A stretch of DNA of 64,000 nt from JBQTIU01 sp052387815 (GCA_052387815.1 JBQTIU010000015.1:1-64000), one strand, 5' to 3'; shown: positions 35,961-46,585, counted from the first letter of the stretch. Numbers and translations: made by a program. The notes: generated by a model from the letters alone, not told the origin.

Positions 35961-36992
35961 TTAGACCAGGAAGCCCGGCCCCGATTCGTCCTCGAGCGGC
36001 GCGACCGGGAAGGCGGCGCTGGTCGCGAACGACAGCTGGCCGTTGAGGTCGGCGGCAGCGCAGGATCCGGCGAACAGCGCCGCGAGGTCGGCGCGCATGT
36101 CGGACGGCAGTTCACCGTGGCTCCGCACGATGAGGTCGAGGCGCGGCCGGTTGAAGAGGCCGTCGAGCTGCAGGGCGCCGAAACTGGCGACCTCGAGCTC
36201 GACCACGAAGCGCTCGACGCACTCGCGCCGGTGTGCCGGCTTTTTCTTGCGCCTGAAGATGCGGAGCTGGCGCAGTTCGCCCCCGTCCAGGATCGGCACG
36301 CACAGGACATGCCACTCGCCGCGGGTGAGGACAAGCGGGGTGGCGATCTCCTTGAGCTCGCCCGCGAGGCGGGTGATCAGATCGGCCTTGCCGGCGCGCT
36401 CCAGAAGCTGGGCCGTTTTGTCGCCGAGCAAGGTGCGCATCTCCGCCCGCGTTGCGAGGGCGAGGAAAGATAAAATCTGCAGGTCGAGGCGGGGACCGGG
36501 GCGCGGAATTGCCGGCGAGGCGTCGGCGAGGACGGCGATCGTCGCCTTGAGGGCCGGCCATTCGGCCGCCAGCGCCGTGCGGCGCACATTGGGGGCCATC
36601 TCGTTGAGCGTCGCCGGCGGAGCGCCAATGCGATGCTTGGGCCCGCTGCCGTCGGGCGGGGCGCGTGCCGGTTCGGCCGGCGGGACATTGGCGGCCAGCG
36701 GCGTGATCGACAACACCACGGCTTGCAATTGGGCGCCGACGGATTGCACCTGGAGCGTCACCACGCTGCCCACCGGCATCGGCAAGGCGGTCTTGAAGGC
36801 GACCGAACCGGCATCGGTGCGCAACCTCACTTGCCCCTTGCCGTCGCGGCCGATGATCGTCCCGGTCAGCAGCCAGCCGGCCGCGAGATTGCGAAGCTGC
36901 GCCGGCAGTTCGACAAGCATGACGCTCGCCGCGACGGTCGGTCCGACCGGCGCGGGGGGCAGTCCGGCGAGCAAGGCAAGTAGGCCGGTCAT
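35961..36992 (-). CDS. Flagellar-locus protein with FliK-like C-terminal segment, function unknown
   Basis: 343-residue protein, not confidently assigned. N-terminal ~110 residues are beta-rich (GWLLTGTIIGRDGKGQVRLRTDAG), the middle is helical, and residues ~270-320 (RFVVELEVASFGALQLDGLF ... LDLIVRSHGELPSDMRADLAALF) resemble the FliK hook-length C-terminal fold. It is distinct from the bona fide FliK at 50112. It overlaps flhF by 4 bp and ends the fliF-to-flhF operon, so a flagellar export or length-control role is likely but unproven. Confidence 0.65.
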   Translation of the reverse strand: MTGLLALLAGLPPAPVGPTVAASVMLVELPAQLRNLAAGWLLTGTIIGRDGKGQVRLRTDAGSVAFKTALPMPVGSVVTLQVQSVGAQLQAVVLSITPLAANVPPAEPARAPPDGSGPKHRIGAPPATLNEMAPNVRRTALAAEWPALKATIAVLADASPAIPRPGPRLDLQILSFLALATRAEMRTLLGDKTAQLLERAGKADLITRLAGELKEIATPLVLTRGEWHVLCVPILDGGELRQLRIFRRKKKPAHRRECVERFVVELEVASFGALQLDGLFNRPRLDLIVRSHGELPSDMRADLAALFAGSCAAADLNGQLSFATSAAFPVAPLEDESGPGFLV

Positions 36993-38002
36993 GGCGGCCC
37001 CGCACGTCTCAATGCGATCGTCTCGAGGTCGGCGGCCGGCTGGCTGGCAACGACCGGGCCCTCGGCCATGAGGAAGCCGGCCAGCCGGCCGGGATCGAGC
37101 GGCATGAGCCCGTGCGCCACAGCCGCCGTGGCGCTCGCCTCGGCGAAGGCAAGTCCGCCGGCGTTCGCCGCCGCCAGCGCGCCGCCCAGCCGCCTGGCCG
37201 CGTCGAGACGAGTAACGACGAGTCGCGTGCAGCCCATGGCGGAGAAGGCCTGGGCCGTCTCGGCCGATTCCCGCGCGTCGCCGCCCGAAGGCAGCACGAG
37301 GACCGGATCGGCCGCGGCCGCCGCGATGAGGGACGCGAGCTCGGCGAGCTCGACGGCGCGGTGCGGATTGATGCCGGGGGTGTCGATGAGGACGAGCGAA
37401 CCGGGGTCATCGCGGGTCGCGGCGAGGCATGCGACAAGCGCCGCGGGCCCGTCGGCGGTCGACAGCTCGACGTCGAGGATGCGGGTGAGGGCGGCAAGCT
37501 CTCCGGCGCCGCCCGCGCGCGCCATGTCGGCGGTGAGGACGCGGACCGGGCGTCGGGCGAATACCGCTCGCGCTGCGAGCTTGGCGACGACCAGGGTCTT
37601 GCCGGCGCCGGGCGGGCCGGCGATCAGCACCGGGGTGGCGCTGCGCCGATCGAGGAGGTTGGCGAAGCGGAAAACGCCGGCGAGCCGGGTGGCGAGCGTC
37701 GTCCCCAGTTTGCCGGCGTCGAGTCGGGTGGCCAGCGCCAGCGGTACGCCGTGGAAGGCCAGCGCGGAGGCCAGGCGGTCCCCGCCCTCTTGCGGGCGCA
37801 TCGCTGTTACCGACCTCGCCGCCGCCAGCCAGGCCGGGCGAGCGGCCGGGGCGGGATCGGGCGCCTCGAGCGCCGCCACCACGCGCACGCCGGCGCGCGT
37901 GCGGCTTTCGGCAGCGACCATGACCGCTTCCCCTCCGAGTTCGGCGCGAATCTCTTTCATGGCTTCGGCGAGCGTCGGGGCGATATAGGTCTCGAGGCGC
38001 AT
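36989..38002 (-). CDS. flhF: Flagellar SRP-type GTPase FlhF
   Basis: 337-residue GTPase that sets flagellar number and polar position. N-terminal MRLETYIAPTLAEAMKEIRAELG is the conserved FlhF start; G domain has IAGPPGAGKTLVVAKLA, TADMARAGG, LIDTPG and VTRLDAARRLGG. Some G motifs are degenerate compared with SRP54. ATG 38002 is preferred to TTG 38023. It follows flhA by 7 bp and overlaps the next gene by 4 bp. Confidence 0.85.
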   Translation of the reverse strand: MRLETYIAPTLAEAMKEIRAELGGEAVMVAAESRTRAGVRVVAALEAPDPAPAARPAWLAAARSVTAMRPQEGGDRLASALAFHGVPLALATRLDAGKLGTTLATRLAGVFRFANLLDRRSATPVLIAGPPGAGKTLVVAKLAARAVFARRPVRVLTADMARAGGAGELAALTRILDVELSTADGPAALVACLAATRDDPGSLVLIDTPGINPHRAVELAELASLIAAAAADPVLVLPSGGDARESAETAQAFSAMGCTRLVVTRLDAARRLGGALAAANAGGLAFAEASATAAVAHGLMPLDPGRLAGFLMAEGPVVASQPAADLETIALRRAGPP

Positions 38003-38009
38003 GCGAGGA

Positions 38010-40106
38010 CTAGATCGTTCCAACCGTCTTGATCCGCGCCCTGGGGTGGATTTCGTTCTGCGACATCACCGGCGTCGCCGGCCGGAAGCGCTCGACGATC
38101 GAGCGCACATAGGGCCGCGCCAAGGGACTCGTGAGCAGGACGGGCGTCTCGCCCATCATGGCGTGGCGCTCGAAGGTCTGGCGGATCTTGGCGATGAAAT
38201 CCTGGAGGCGGCTCGGGGCCATCGCCAATTGTCGCTCCTCGCGCTCGCCGGTGATCGACTCGGCGAATGCCTTCTCCCAGTCCGGGGACAGCGTGACGAG
38301 TTTGATGACGTCCCCATCGCCGCTATGGGCCTCGCAAATCTGGCGCGCGAGGCGCGTGCGGACGTGCTCGGTGATGGTGGTGACGTTGCGCGTGTGCGCG
38401 CACGCCTCGGCGATGCCTTCGAGGATCGCCGGGAGGTCGCGGATCGAGACGCGCTCGGCCGCCAGGTTCTGCAGCACGCGCTGGATGCCGCCGACCGAGA
38501 TTTGCGAGGGAACCATGTCGGAGACGAGCTTCTGGTGGTCCTTGCCGAGCTCGTCGATGAGCTTCTGGGTCTCGGCATGGGACAGCATCTCGGCCATGTT
38601 GTCCTTGATGATCTCCGTCAAGTGGGTGGTGATCACGGTCGGGGGATCGACCGTGGTCAAGCCCTTGAACAAGGCCTCCTCGCGGTAGGACTCGTCGATC
38701 CACATGGCCGGCAGCCCGAAGGTCGGCTCCTTGGTCGGCTCGCCCGCGAGCGCGATCGCCTCGCCGCGCGGGTCCATGACCAGCAGCATCGTCGGTCTCA
38801 GTTCGCCCCGGCCGGCGATGATTTCCTTGACGCGGATGACATAGCTGTTGGCGCCGAGCTGCATGTTGTCCTGGATGCGCACCGCCGGCATCACGAAGCC
38901 CATGTCGGCGGCGAGCTGGCGCCGGAGCGCCTTGATCTGATCGGTCAGCCGCTGGCCTTTGTCGCTGTGGATCAGGGAAAGCAGGCCGTAGCCGAGCTCG
39001 AGGCGCAGCGCGTCGATATGAAGGGCGGTCGAGATCGGTTCTTCCGCGGGCGCGGCCGGGGCCGCGGCGGCGTCGGCTTGGGCCTGCGCGTTCGTCTGGC
39101 GTCGATTGACGTGGACGGCGAGACCGCCGGCGAGGACCGAGAGCGTGAGGAACGGCAGCGTCGGGCTGCCCGGCGCGAGCGCCAGGGCCAGCGTGAGGGC
39201 GGAACACAGGCCGAGCGCCTTGGGATAGCCGCCGAGCTGGCTGAACAGGGCGCGGTCGGCGGAACCGATGACCCCGGCCTTGGACACCAGCAAACCGGCG
39301 GCGGTCGAGACGATCAGGGCGGGAATCTGGGTGACCAGGCCGTCGCCGACGGTGAGCAGGGTGTAGGTATGGGTCGCTTCGGCGAGGCTCAGGCCGTGCT
39401 GCGTCATGCCGATGATGATGCCGGCGATCACGTTGATCAACACGATCAACAGGCCGGCGATGGCGTCGCCGCGCACGAATTTCGCCGCGCCGTCCATCGA
39501 CCCGAAGAAGGTGCTTTCGTCCTCGATCGTCTGGCGCCGGACCCGGGCCTCCTTTTCGTTGATCAGGCCCGCCGACAGGTCGGCGTCGATGGCCATCTGC
39601 TTGCCGGGCATCGCATCGAGGCTGAACCTGGCCGACACTTCGGCGATGCGCCCGGAGCCCTTGGTGATGACGACGAAATTGACGATCACGAGGATCGAGA
39701 AAACGATCACGCCGATGACGAAGTTGCCGCCCATCGCCAGGTTGCCGAAGACCTTGATCACTTCGCCGGCGGCGCCCGAACCCTCGTGGCCGTGGGTGAG
39801 GATGAGGCGCGTGGTCGCGAGGTTGAGCGACAGGCGCAGCATGGTCGAGATGAGGAGCACGGTCGGGAACGAGCTGAAATCGAGCGGCCGCTGGATGAAC
39901 AGCGAAACCAGCAGGATCAGGACCGACAGCGTGATCGACAGGCCGATCGAGATGTCCATCAGCCAGCCGGGCATCGGCAGGATCAGGACCATGAGAATGG
40001 CGACGATGCCCAGCGCCAAGGCGATATCGCCCTGGCGCAGGAACTCGGCGAACCGGGCGAGGATGTCGTCCGGGCCCGGGCGGGCGGTTGCGGTCGGTTC
40101 GGCCAT
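38010..40106 (-). CDS. flhA: Flagellar export gate protein FlhA
   Basis: 698-residue inner-membrane protein, a core of the flagellar export gate. About eight N-terminal transmembrane helices (residues ~20-320), with the conserved FHIPEP-like segment replaced in register by MLRLSLNLATTRLIL and SARFSLDAMPGKQMAIDADL, then a large cytoplasmic domain. Length is typical. ATG 40106 has a poor ribosome site. It lies 8 bp downstream of flbD. Confidence 0.94.
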   Translation of the reverse strand: MAEPTATARPGPDDILARFAEFLRQGDIALALGIVAILMVLILPMPGWLMDISIGLSITLSVLILLVSLFIQRPLDFSSFPTVLLISTMLRLSLNLATTRLILTHGHEGSGAAGEVIKVFGNLAMGGNFVIGVIVFSILVIVNFVVITKGSGRIAEVSARFSLDAMPGKQMAIDADLSAGLINEKEARVRRQTIEDESTFFGSMDGAAKFVRGDAIAGLLIVLINVIAGIIIGMTQHGLSLAEATHTYTLLTVGDGLVTQIPALIVSTAAGLLVSKAGVIGSADRALFSQLGGYPKALGLCSALTLALALAPGSPTLPFLTLSVLAGGLAVHVNRRQTNAQAQADAAAAPAAPAEEPISTALHIDALRLELGYGLLSLIHSDKGQRLTDQIKALRRQLAADMGFVMPAVRIQDNMQLGANSYVIRVKEIIAGRGELRPTMLLVMDPRGEAIALAGEPTKEPTFGLPAMWIDESYREEALFKGLTTVDPPTVITTHLTEIIKDNMAEMLSHAETQKLIDELGKDHQKLVSDMVPSQISVGGIQRVLQNLAAERVSIRDLPAILEGIAEACAHTRNVTTITEHVRTRLARQICEAHSGDGDVIKLVTLSPDWEKAFAESITGEREERQLAMAPSRLQDFIAKIRQTFERHAMMGETPVLLTSPLARPYVRSIVERFRPATPVMSQNEIHPRARIKTVGTI

Positions 40107-40114
40107 GAGGGGGC

Positions 40115-41470
<1,356 letters not shown>

Positions 41471-41495
41471 GAGCTCGTCTCCGGGAAAAAGCCGT

Positions 41496-42368
41496 TCACG
41501 GGAAATAGCGGATGCGCCGGGACGGCGGCAGCAGCGCGTTGACCTGCGGTTCCAGCCGGCGCGGGTTCTCCTGCCGGCCGATCGATACGCAGCCGAGCAG
41601 GAAGATGTGGTTGACGAGCGCCTCGTCGATCGAGTTGCGTTCGAGCTTGGCGGCGAGGGGCGAGAAGACCAGCGTCGCGAGCAGCGCGCCGTACAGCGTC
41701 GTGATGAGGGCCACCGCCATGCCCGGTCCGATGGCGGCCGGATCGTCGAGGTGGCCCAGCATCTGGACGAGGCCGATCAGCGTTCCGATCAGACCCATCG
41801 CCGGGGCGATCTCGGCCGCCTTGCGCAGCACGCCCGCGCTGCGCGCATGACGCGCCGCGATCGCATGGAGCTCGCGACGCAAGACGCGCTCGACCTCCTC
41901 GGCCGGCGTGCCGTCGATCACCAGCTGGAGGCCCTTGGCGAGGAACGGCTCGGGGGCCAGGCGAGGGAGGTCGCGCTCCAGCGCCAGCAGCCCGGCGCGG
42001 TGGGCCGCCTCGGCGGCGCCAAGAAGGTCGCGGGCCGCCGCCTCCGGCTCGCTCGCCCGGCGCACCAGCGTCTGGAGGATGACCCGCTGTGCGCCCGCCA
42101 CCTCGCCCAGGGAAAAGCACATGGCCGTGACCGTGAACGTGCCGCCGCCGACGATGAAGAACGAGGGGAGGTCGAGGAAGGCGAACGGGTTGCCCCCGAG
42201 CGCTACCGCGACGGCGATGAAGGCGAAGGCGCCGAACAGCCCGAGGATCGTCGCCGCGTCGAGCCGCCGCAGGCCCGCGCGCGCGCGCGCGGGCCCCTGC
42301 GGCGTGGCCGCGAACGCAGCCAGCGTCTTGCGGATCCGTTCGGGGCGCTCCGATGCCGGTCGTGCCAT
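41496..42368 (-). CDS. motA: Flagellar motor stator protein MotA
   Basis: 290-residue inner-membrane proton-channel subunit. Four hydrophobic helices: two near residues 40-85 and two near 180-235, flanking a cytoplasmic loop with the charged residues that contact FliG (LRRELHAIAARH). PAMGLIGTLIGLVQML is the family signature. No motB is adjacent. An N-terminal Arg/Ala/Pro-rich extension contains a (CG)8 tract. It sits between fliN and flbD, unlike the Caulobacter operon. Confidence 0.9.
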   Translation of the reverse strand: MARPASERPERIRKTLAAFAATPQGPARARAGLRRLDAATILGLFGAFAFIAVAVALGGNPFAFLDLPSFFIVGGGTFTVTAMCFSLGEVAGAQRVILQTLVRRASEPEAAARDLLGAAEAAHRAGLLALERDLPRLAPEPFLAKGLQLVIDGTPAEEVERVLRRELHAIAARHARSAGVLRKAAEIAPAMGLIGTLIGLVQMLGHLDDPAAIGPGMAVALITTLYGALLATLVFSPLAAKLERNSIDEALVNHIFLLGCVSIGRQENPRRLEPQVNALLPPSRRIRYFP

Positions 42369-42407
42369 GAGCGTCTCGTGGTGGCCCTTAGGCCGTTTCC
42401 GCGTCTT

Positions 42408-42749
42408 CTACGCGCGATCGACCTTGACGATCTCGGTCATGGTCACGCCCAGCCGGTCGTCGACGACCACCACCTCGCCGCGGGCGATGAGGCGGTTGTT
42501 GACGTAGATGTCGATCGCCTCGCCGACCTTGCGATCGAGCTCGACGACGGCGCCGCGACCGAGCTTGAGAAGCTGGCTCACTTGCATGGTAGCCTGGCCC
42601 AGCACGGCCGAAACTTGGACGGGAATGTCGTACACCGCCTCCAGCTCCTTGACCAGACGGGCGCCGCGCTCGAGCTCGCCGTTGCCGGCCTCCGCGCGTA
42701 CCGGGCTGTGGTCTTTGGATGGGGTCGGTTCGGTCGATTCATCGGCCAT
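42408..42749 (-). CDS. fliN: Flagellar motor switch protein FliN
   Basis: 113-residue C-ring protein. C-terminal SpoA domain: VYDIPVQVSAVLGQATMQVSQLLKLGRGAVVELDRKVGE and VNNRLIARGEVVVVDDRLGVTMTEIV. Preceded by an excellent ribosome site (AGGAG at 6 nt). Confidence 0.94.
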   Translation of the reverse strand: MADESTEPTPSKDHSPVRAEAGNGELERGARLVKELEAVYDIPVQVSAVLGQATMQVSQLLKLGRGAVVELDRKVGEAIDIYVNNRLIARGEVVVVDDRLGVTMTEIVKVDRA

Positions 42750-42763
42750 ATCGGTCTCCTAGG

Positions 42764-43414
42764 TCACGGCCGGGGCGGGTTCGCCCCGATCGTTGTCACG
42801 AAACGCTGGATGACGGCATCGATCTCGCGCCGGGTCCGCGCGGTGTCGCGCTCGAGCCCGCCATCGGCCCATTCGACGCGGACGTCGAGGGGCGCGAGTG
42901 CCGCCTCGGCGATGAGAACGATGCGGCCGGCGAAGCCGTGGGCGCTGGCCAGCGCGTCGAGCCGCCCGCGCAAGGGGTCGAGGGTCGCCTCGCTCACGCG
43001 GATGACGATGCGCGGCTCGTCGTGGAGCCGCGACAGACACTCGCCGACCGCGGCTTCGATCTCGACGAGGCCCTCGCGCGCGGCGAGCGCCGGAAGCAAC
43101 CGGCCGGCGATCGTGCCGGCCGCGTGGACGGCCAGGCGCGCGTGGTCCGATAACCGACGCTCCGTTTCGCCGACCAGCGCTGCGAGCCGCTCCGCGATCG
43201 CCGGCAGCGCCGCCGCGGCGAGCCGCTCGGCTTCGGCCGCGGCCTCGGCGCGCCCCGCGTCCCGGCCGTTGGCAAACGCCGCGGCCGCGGCGGCCTCGAA
43301 CTCGGCGGGCGTGTAGCTCCGATTGAGCGGGCGCGCCGCAACAGTAACGCCTGCCGTCCCGGCCCGATCGGGCCTGAAGATCGTTTCGAACAGGAATTTC
43401 CGGGTCGGTTTCAT
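42764..43414 (-). CDS. fliH: FliH-family export regulator (FlbE-like)
   Basis: 216-residue protein that binds FliI and regulates export. Variable N terminus starting MKPTRKFLFETIF, an Ala/Glu-rich coiled coil (~40-75), then the FliH/HrpE domain (RIVIRVSEATLDPLRGRL ... VEWADGGLERDTARTRREID). GAGGAA at 8 nt supports ATG 43414 rather than 43462. Occupies the flbE position of the Caulobacter fliF operon. Confidence 0.85.
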   Translation of the reverse strand: MKPTRKFLFETIFRPDRAGTAGVTVAARPLNRSYTPAEFEAAAAAAFANGRDAGRAEAAAEAERLAAAALPAIAERLAALVGETERRLSDHARLAVHAAGTIAGRLLPALAAREGLVEIEAAVGECLSRLHDEPRIVIRVSEATLDPLRGRLDALASAHGFAGRIVLIAEAALAPLDVRVEWADGGLERDTARTRREIDAVIQRFVTTIGANPPRP

Positions 43415-43439
43415 GGCGGCGTTCCTCGCATGGCGCGCG

Positions 43440-44465
43440 TCAGTAGACGAGCTCGTCTTCATCGCCCTTGGAGGAGATCGTGATCTCGTCCTTGGCGGCG
43501 AGCTCCTTGGCGAGCGTCACCATGTAGGTCTGCGCCTCGTCGACATCGCGCAAGCGGACGGGACCCATGCCTTCCATGTCCTCGCGCATGAGCTTGCCGG
43601 CGCGCTCGGACATGTTGGAGAAAAACAGTTTGCGCAAGCTCTCCGAGGCGCCCTTGAGCGCGATGGCGAGCTTGCGCTTGTCGACGTTGCGCAGCAGCGT
43701 CTGGACGCTCGACGGGTCGAGGCGGGCGAGGTCCTCGAAGGTGAACATGAGCGCCTTGATCTTTTCGGCCGCGTCCCGGTTGCGTTCCTCGAGCGCCGTG
43801 ATGAACCGGCTCTCGGTCGCGCGATCGAGCTTGTTGAAGATCTCCGCCATCATCTCGTGGGCGTCGCGCCGATTGGTCCGCGCGAGGTTGCTCATGAACT
43901 CCGTTCGCAGCGTGCGCTCGACGTCGTCGAGCACTTCCTTCTGCACCGACTCCATGCGCAGCATGCGCATGATGACTTCCATGGAGAAGGCTTCCGGGAG
44001 CTGCGCGAGCACACGCGCCGCATGGTCGGCCTTGATCTTGGAGATGACCACGGCGACGGTCTGCGGGTACTCGGTCTTGAGGTAGTTCGCCAGCACCCCT
44101 TCGTTGACATTGGCGAGCTTGTCCCACATCGTGCGCCCGGCCGGGCCGCGGATCTCCTCCATGATCTGGGCGACGCGGCCCTTGGCGAGCGCTTTCTGCA
44201 ACAGCCGCTCGGTCGAGTCGTACGAGCCGACGAGCGCGCCGGTGGCCGAGATCTGATCGGCGAAATCGACCATCAGGCGCTCGGTCGTGGTCGCGTTGAC
44301 GGTCCCCAGCGTGGACATGGCCTGCGAGATTTCCTTGATCTCGTCGTCGTCCATCAATGCGAAAACCTTGGCCGCCTGCTCCTCGCTCAATGCCAGCATG
44401 AGGATGGCCGCGCGTTCATGCCCGGTCAGCGCCCGAAATTCGTCGCGAACGCGGTTCGTCGTCAC
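43440..44465 (-). CDS. fliG: Flagellar motor switch protein FliG
   Basis: 341-residue C-ring protein that transmits torque from MotA. N-terminal domain starts LTGHERAAILMLALSEEQAAKVF; the middle has EYPQTVAVVISKIKADHAARVL; the C-terminal charged ridge is MFTFEDLARLDPSSVQTLLR. GTG start with TGAGGAAC upstream. Confidence 0.95.
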   Translation of the reverse strand: MTTNRVRDEFRALTGHERAAILMLALSEEQAAKVFALMDDDEIKEISQAMSTLGTVNATTTERLMVDFADQISATGALVGSYDSTERLLQKALAKGRVAQIMEEIRGPAGRTMWDKLANVNEGVLANYLKTEYPQTVAVVISKIKADHAARVLAQLPEAFSMEVIMRMLRMESVQKEVLDDVERTLRTEFMSNLARTNRRDAHEMMAEIFNKLDRATESRFITALEERNRDAAEKIKALMFTFEDLARLDPSSVQTLLRNVDKRKLAIALKGASESLRKLFFSNMSERAGKLMREDMEGMGPVRLRDVDEAQTYMVTLAKELAAKDEITISSKGDEDELVY

Positions 44466-44474
44466 CGACGTTCC

Positions 44475-46127
44475 TCAGCGTTCCTGGTACATCCACGAGC
44501 GGATGATCGCCATCGCCTCGTCGGGATGCTTGTCGACGATTTCGGTGATCTTCTTGACCGACGACGCCTTGACGCGGCCCTCGACGCGGCTCAAGTCGAT
44601 CATGTGGTCCGGGCTCGGGGGCGGCGGGCTGTTGGCCGCTTGGGGCGGGGCGAGGGCGGCGGGGGGGCCATGGCTGTGGTCGGCGAGCATCGCGGTCCGC
44701 TCGCGAGTCGGTCCGGAGGCGGCGGCCGCGAAGACGTGGGCAATGACCGGGCGGGCGACCAGGAGGATGACGAGAAGCGCGACGACGGCGAACACCAGGA
44801 TTTCGGCGAACCGGAAATAATCCTGTTTGTCGAGGCCGAATGGCGAGGGGTCGGCCGCCGCGGGCTCCGGGGTCTCGACCACGGCGAACGGCAGGTTCGC
44901 CACCTCGAGCGTATCGCCGCGCTCGGGCTTGAAACCGATCGTCGAGCGCACGAGCGCCACGAACCGCTCCATCTCGTCCGGCGTCCGGGCCTTGTAAGCG
45001 CGGTTGCCATCGGCGCCGGGGATCCAAGTCCCGTCGATCAGGACCGCGACCGAGAGCCGGCGAACGATCCCCGCGTCGCGAACATGGTTCCGGGTGGTGC
45101 GCGAGATCTCGTAATTGACCGTTTCCTCGGTTCGCGCCGAGCGGTTGGCGGATTTGGGCGCGCCCGATTCGGCGGATGGCGCGTTGGAGTCGGGCAGGTT
45201 GGCGGCCACCGAGACCGGCGCCGCGCCGGAGGAGTCGGAGGCATCGGAGGACTCGGTCACGTTCTGGGTCGAGCGCACGACCTGGCCGTCCGGATCGAAG
45301 GTCTCGGAGGTCATGACGATACGGTCGAAATCCATGTCGACATTGACTTCGGAACGCACCTTTCCGCTGCCCGCGGTGCGTTCGAGCAGCTCTTCGATGG
45401 TGCGCGCCAGGCGCTGCTCGTAGGCGCGGCGAAGCTCGTCGGACGACCCGGCGGCGGCGCCCGAATCGTCCCCCTCCGCGAGCGCGCGCGCCAGCAGCGT
45501 ACCGCGATCGTCGACGACCGACACCCGGCCGGGTTTCATGCCGGGAAGCGCCGCCGCCACGAGGTGCTGGATCGCCTGCACCTGCGGGCGGCCGAGGCGC
45601 CCGGCCTCGCGCAGCTTGAGCACCACCGAGGCGGTCGGCTCGGTCCGCTCGCGGCTGAACAGTTCACGCCGCGGCAGCACCAGGTGCACGCGGGCGGCGG
45701 CGACGGGTCCGAGCGAGGCGATGGTGCGGGCGAGCTCGCCTTCGAGCGCGCGGACATGGTTGAGGCCCTGGAGGAAGTGACTGGCGCCGATCGCGTCCGT
45801 GCGGTCGAACAGCTCATAGCCGACCGAGCCCCCGCGCGGCACGCCCTGTTCGGCGAAGCCCATGCGCAGGCGCAAGGCGCGCTCCGCGGGGACATAGATC
45901 TGGCTGCCGCCGGTGCGCAGCTCGAACGGCACGGCCTGGGCTTCCAGCTTGGCGACGATCTGACCCGAATCCTGCGCCGACAGGTCGCTGAACAGGAGGG
46001 CCATGTTGGGGGCCGAAAGACGCGACGACATGATCAGGAAGACGACGGCGAGGGCAACGCCAACGCTCCCCAAGATGGTCAGCCTGGCCGGCCCCAAGCG
46101 GCGCAACGTGTCGATGAAGCCGTGCAC
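44475..46127 (-). CDS. fliF: Flagellar MS-ring protein FliF
   Basis: ~550-residue inner-membrane ring protein. One helix near residues 15-35, a periplasmic domain (YscJ/FliF type, NMALLFSDLSAQDSGQIVAKL), and a second helix (ILVFAVVALLVILLVARPVI) before a cytoplasmic tail ending AIIRSWMYQE for FliG binding. GTG 46127 is preferred (AGAGG 10 nt upstream); TTG 46133 is possible. First gene of the operon. A CtrA box and two 19-bp palindromic elements lie upstream. Confidence 0.94.
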   Translation of the reverse strand: MHGFIDTLRRLGPARLTILGSVGVALAVVFLIMSSRLSAPNMALLFSDLSAQDSGQIVAKLEAQAVPFELRTGGSQIYVPAERALRLRMGFAEQGVPRGGSVGYELFDRTDAIGASHFLQGLNHVRALEGELARTIASLGPVAAARVHLVLPRRELFSRERTEPTASVVLKLREAGRLGRPQVQAIQHLVAAALPGMKPGRVSVVDDRGTLLARALAEGDDSGAAAGSSDELRRAYEQRLARTIEELLERTAGSGKVRSEVNVDMDFDRIVMTSETFDPDGQVVRSTQNVTESSDASDSSGAAPVSVAANLPDSNAPSAESGAPKSANRSARTEETVNYEISRTTRNHVRDAGIVRRLSVAVLIDGTWIPGADGNRAYKARTPDEMERFVALVRSTIGFKPERGDTLEVANLPFAVVETPEPAAADPSPFGLDKQDYFRFAEILVFAVVALLVILLVARPVIAHVFAAAASGPTRERTAMLADHSHGPPAALAPPQAANSPPPPSPDHMIDLSRVEGRVKASSVKKITEIVDKHPDEAMAIIRSWMYQER

Positions 46128-46213
46128 GCGCAAGACACCTCTGACATGGGGACCGGGCCGCGCGAACGCGCCGGCTCGGCCACGATGGGAGACGTCAGGC
46201 TATCGGCGGGCGG

Positions 46214-46228
46214 TGAACAGTCCGTTAA
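46214..46228. promoter_or_regulatory. Candidate CtrA box upstream of fliF
   Basis: TGAA-N7-TTAA (one mismatch), 87 bp before the fliF start and directly next to the two FlbD-type elements. Confidence 0.5.
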
Positions 46229-46230
46229 GA

Positions 46231-46271
46231 CCGGGAAAATCTTGCCGGGCGGCTGGGAAATTCTTGCCCCG
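46231..46271. promoter_or_regulatory. Pair of FlbD-type elements upstream of fliF
   Basis: CCGGGAAAATCTTGCCGGG (46231-46249) and CTGGGAAATTCTTGCCCCG (46253-46271), 22 bp apart, i.e. about two DNA turns. The same motif occurs near the fliK/flgK and flagellin promoters. In Caulobacter FlbD represses fliF from such a place; a similar role is inferred here. Confidence 0.5.
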
Positions 46272-46288
46272 TGTGGGCAAGAAAAGCC

Positions 46289-46585
46289 TCACCGGGCCGG
46301 ACCCGCGCTGGCGCGGCGATAGTCCTGAATGCGCGTCGCCCGCAGTCCACGCACGCCGTGGCTCTCGATCAAGCGCTGCCAGGACTGAAACTCCTCGCTC
46401 GACAGTTGGTAGCGCGCGCAGGCTTCCTCGAGGCTGATGACGCCCCGGCGCACCGCCGCCACGACCGCCGCCTTGCGGCGGCTCACCCAGCGCTTGGTGT
46501 TGGCGGCCGGCAGCCCGTCGGGCGCGGTGGAGGGCGCGGGCTTCACGAACGGGACCGACGAACGCCCAGGCGTATCCTCGTACAT
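46289..46585 (-). CDS. sciP: CtrA inhibitor SciP (DUF1153)
   Basis: 98-residue DUF1153 protein; in Caulobacter this family member, SciP, binds CtrA and blocks its activity at promoters. Helix-turn-helix core: NTKRWVSRRKAAVVAAVRRG, then ISLEEACARYQLSSEEFQSWQ and GVRGLRATRIQDYR. It is transcribed toward fliF and preceded by a candidate CtrA box, so a feedback loop is likely. Confidence 0.9.
   Translation of the reverse strand: MYEDTPGRSSVPFVKPAPSTAPDGLPAANTKRWVSRRKAAVVAAVRRGVISLEEACARYQLSSEEFQSWQRLIESHGVRGLRATRIQDYRRASAGPAR

Noticed and set aside
46150..46180. Sigma-54 promoter for fliF (TGGCCGAGCCGGCGCG on the minus strand)
   Set aside because: GG-N10-GC spacing fits, but the -12 TTGC is replaced by GCGC; a CtrA-type promoter is more consistent with the nearby box.
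43323..46322. 999-codon open frame on the plus strand opposite fliH, fliG and fliF
   Set aside because: It is antisense to three well-recognised flagellar genes. Such long mirror frames are common in GC-rich DNA because stop codons are rare, and its translation is a low-complexity Arg/Asp/His/Glu mix.
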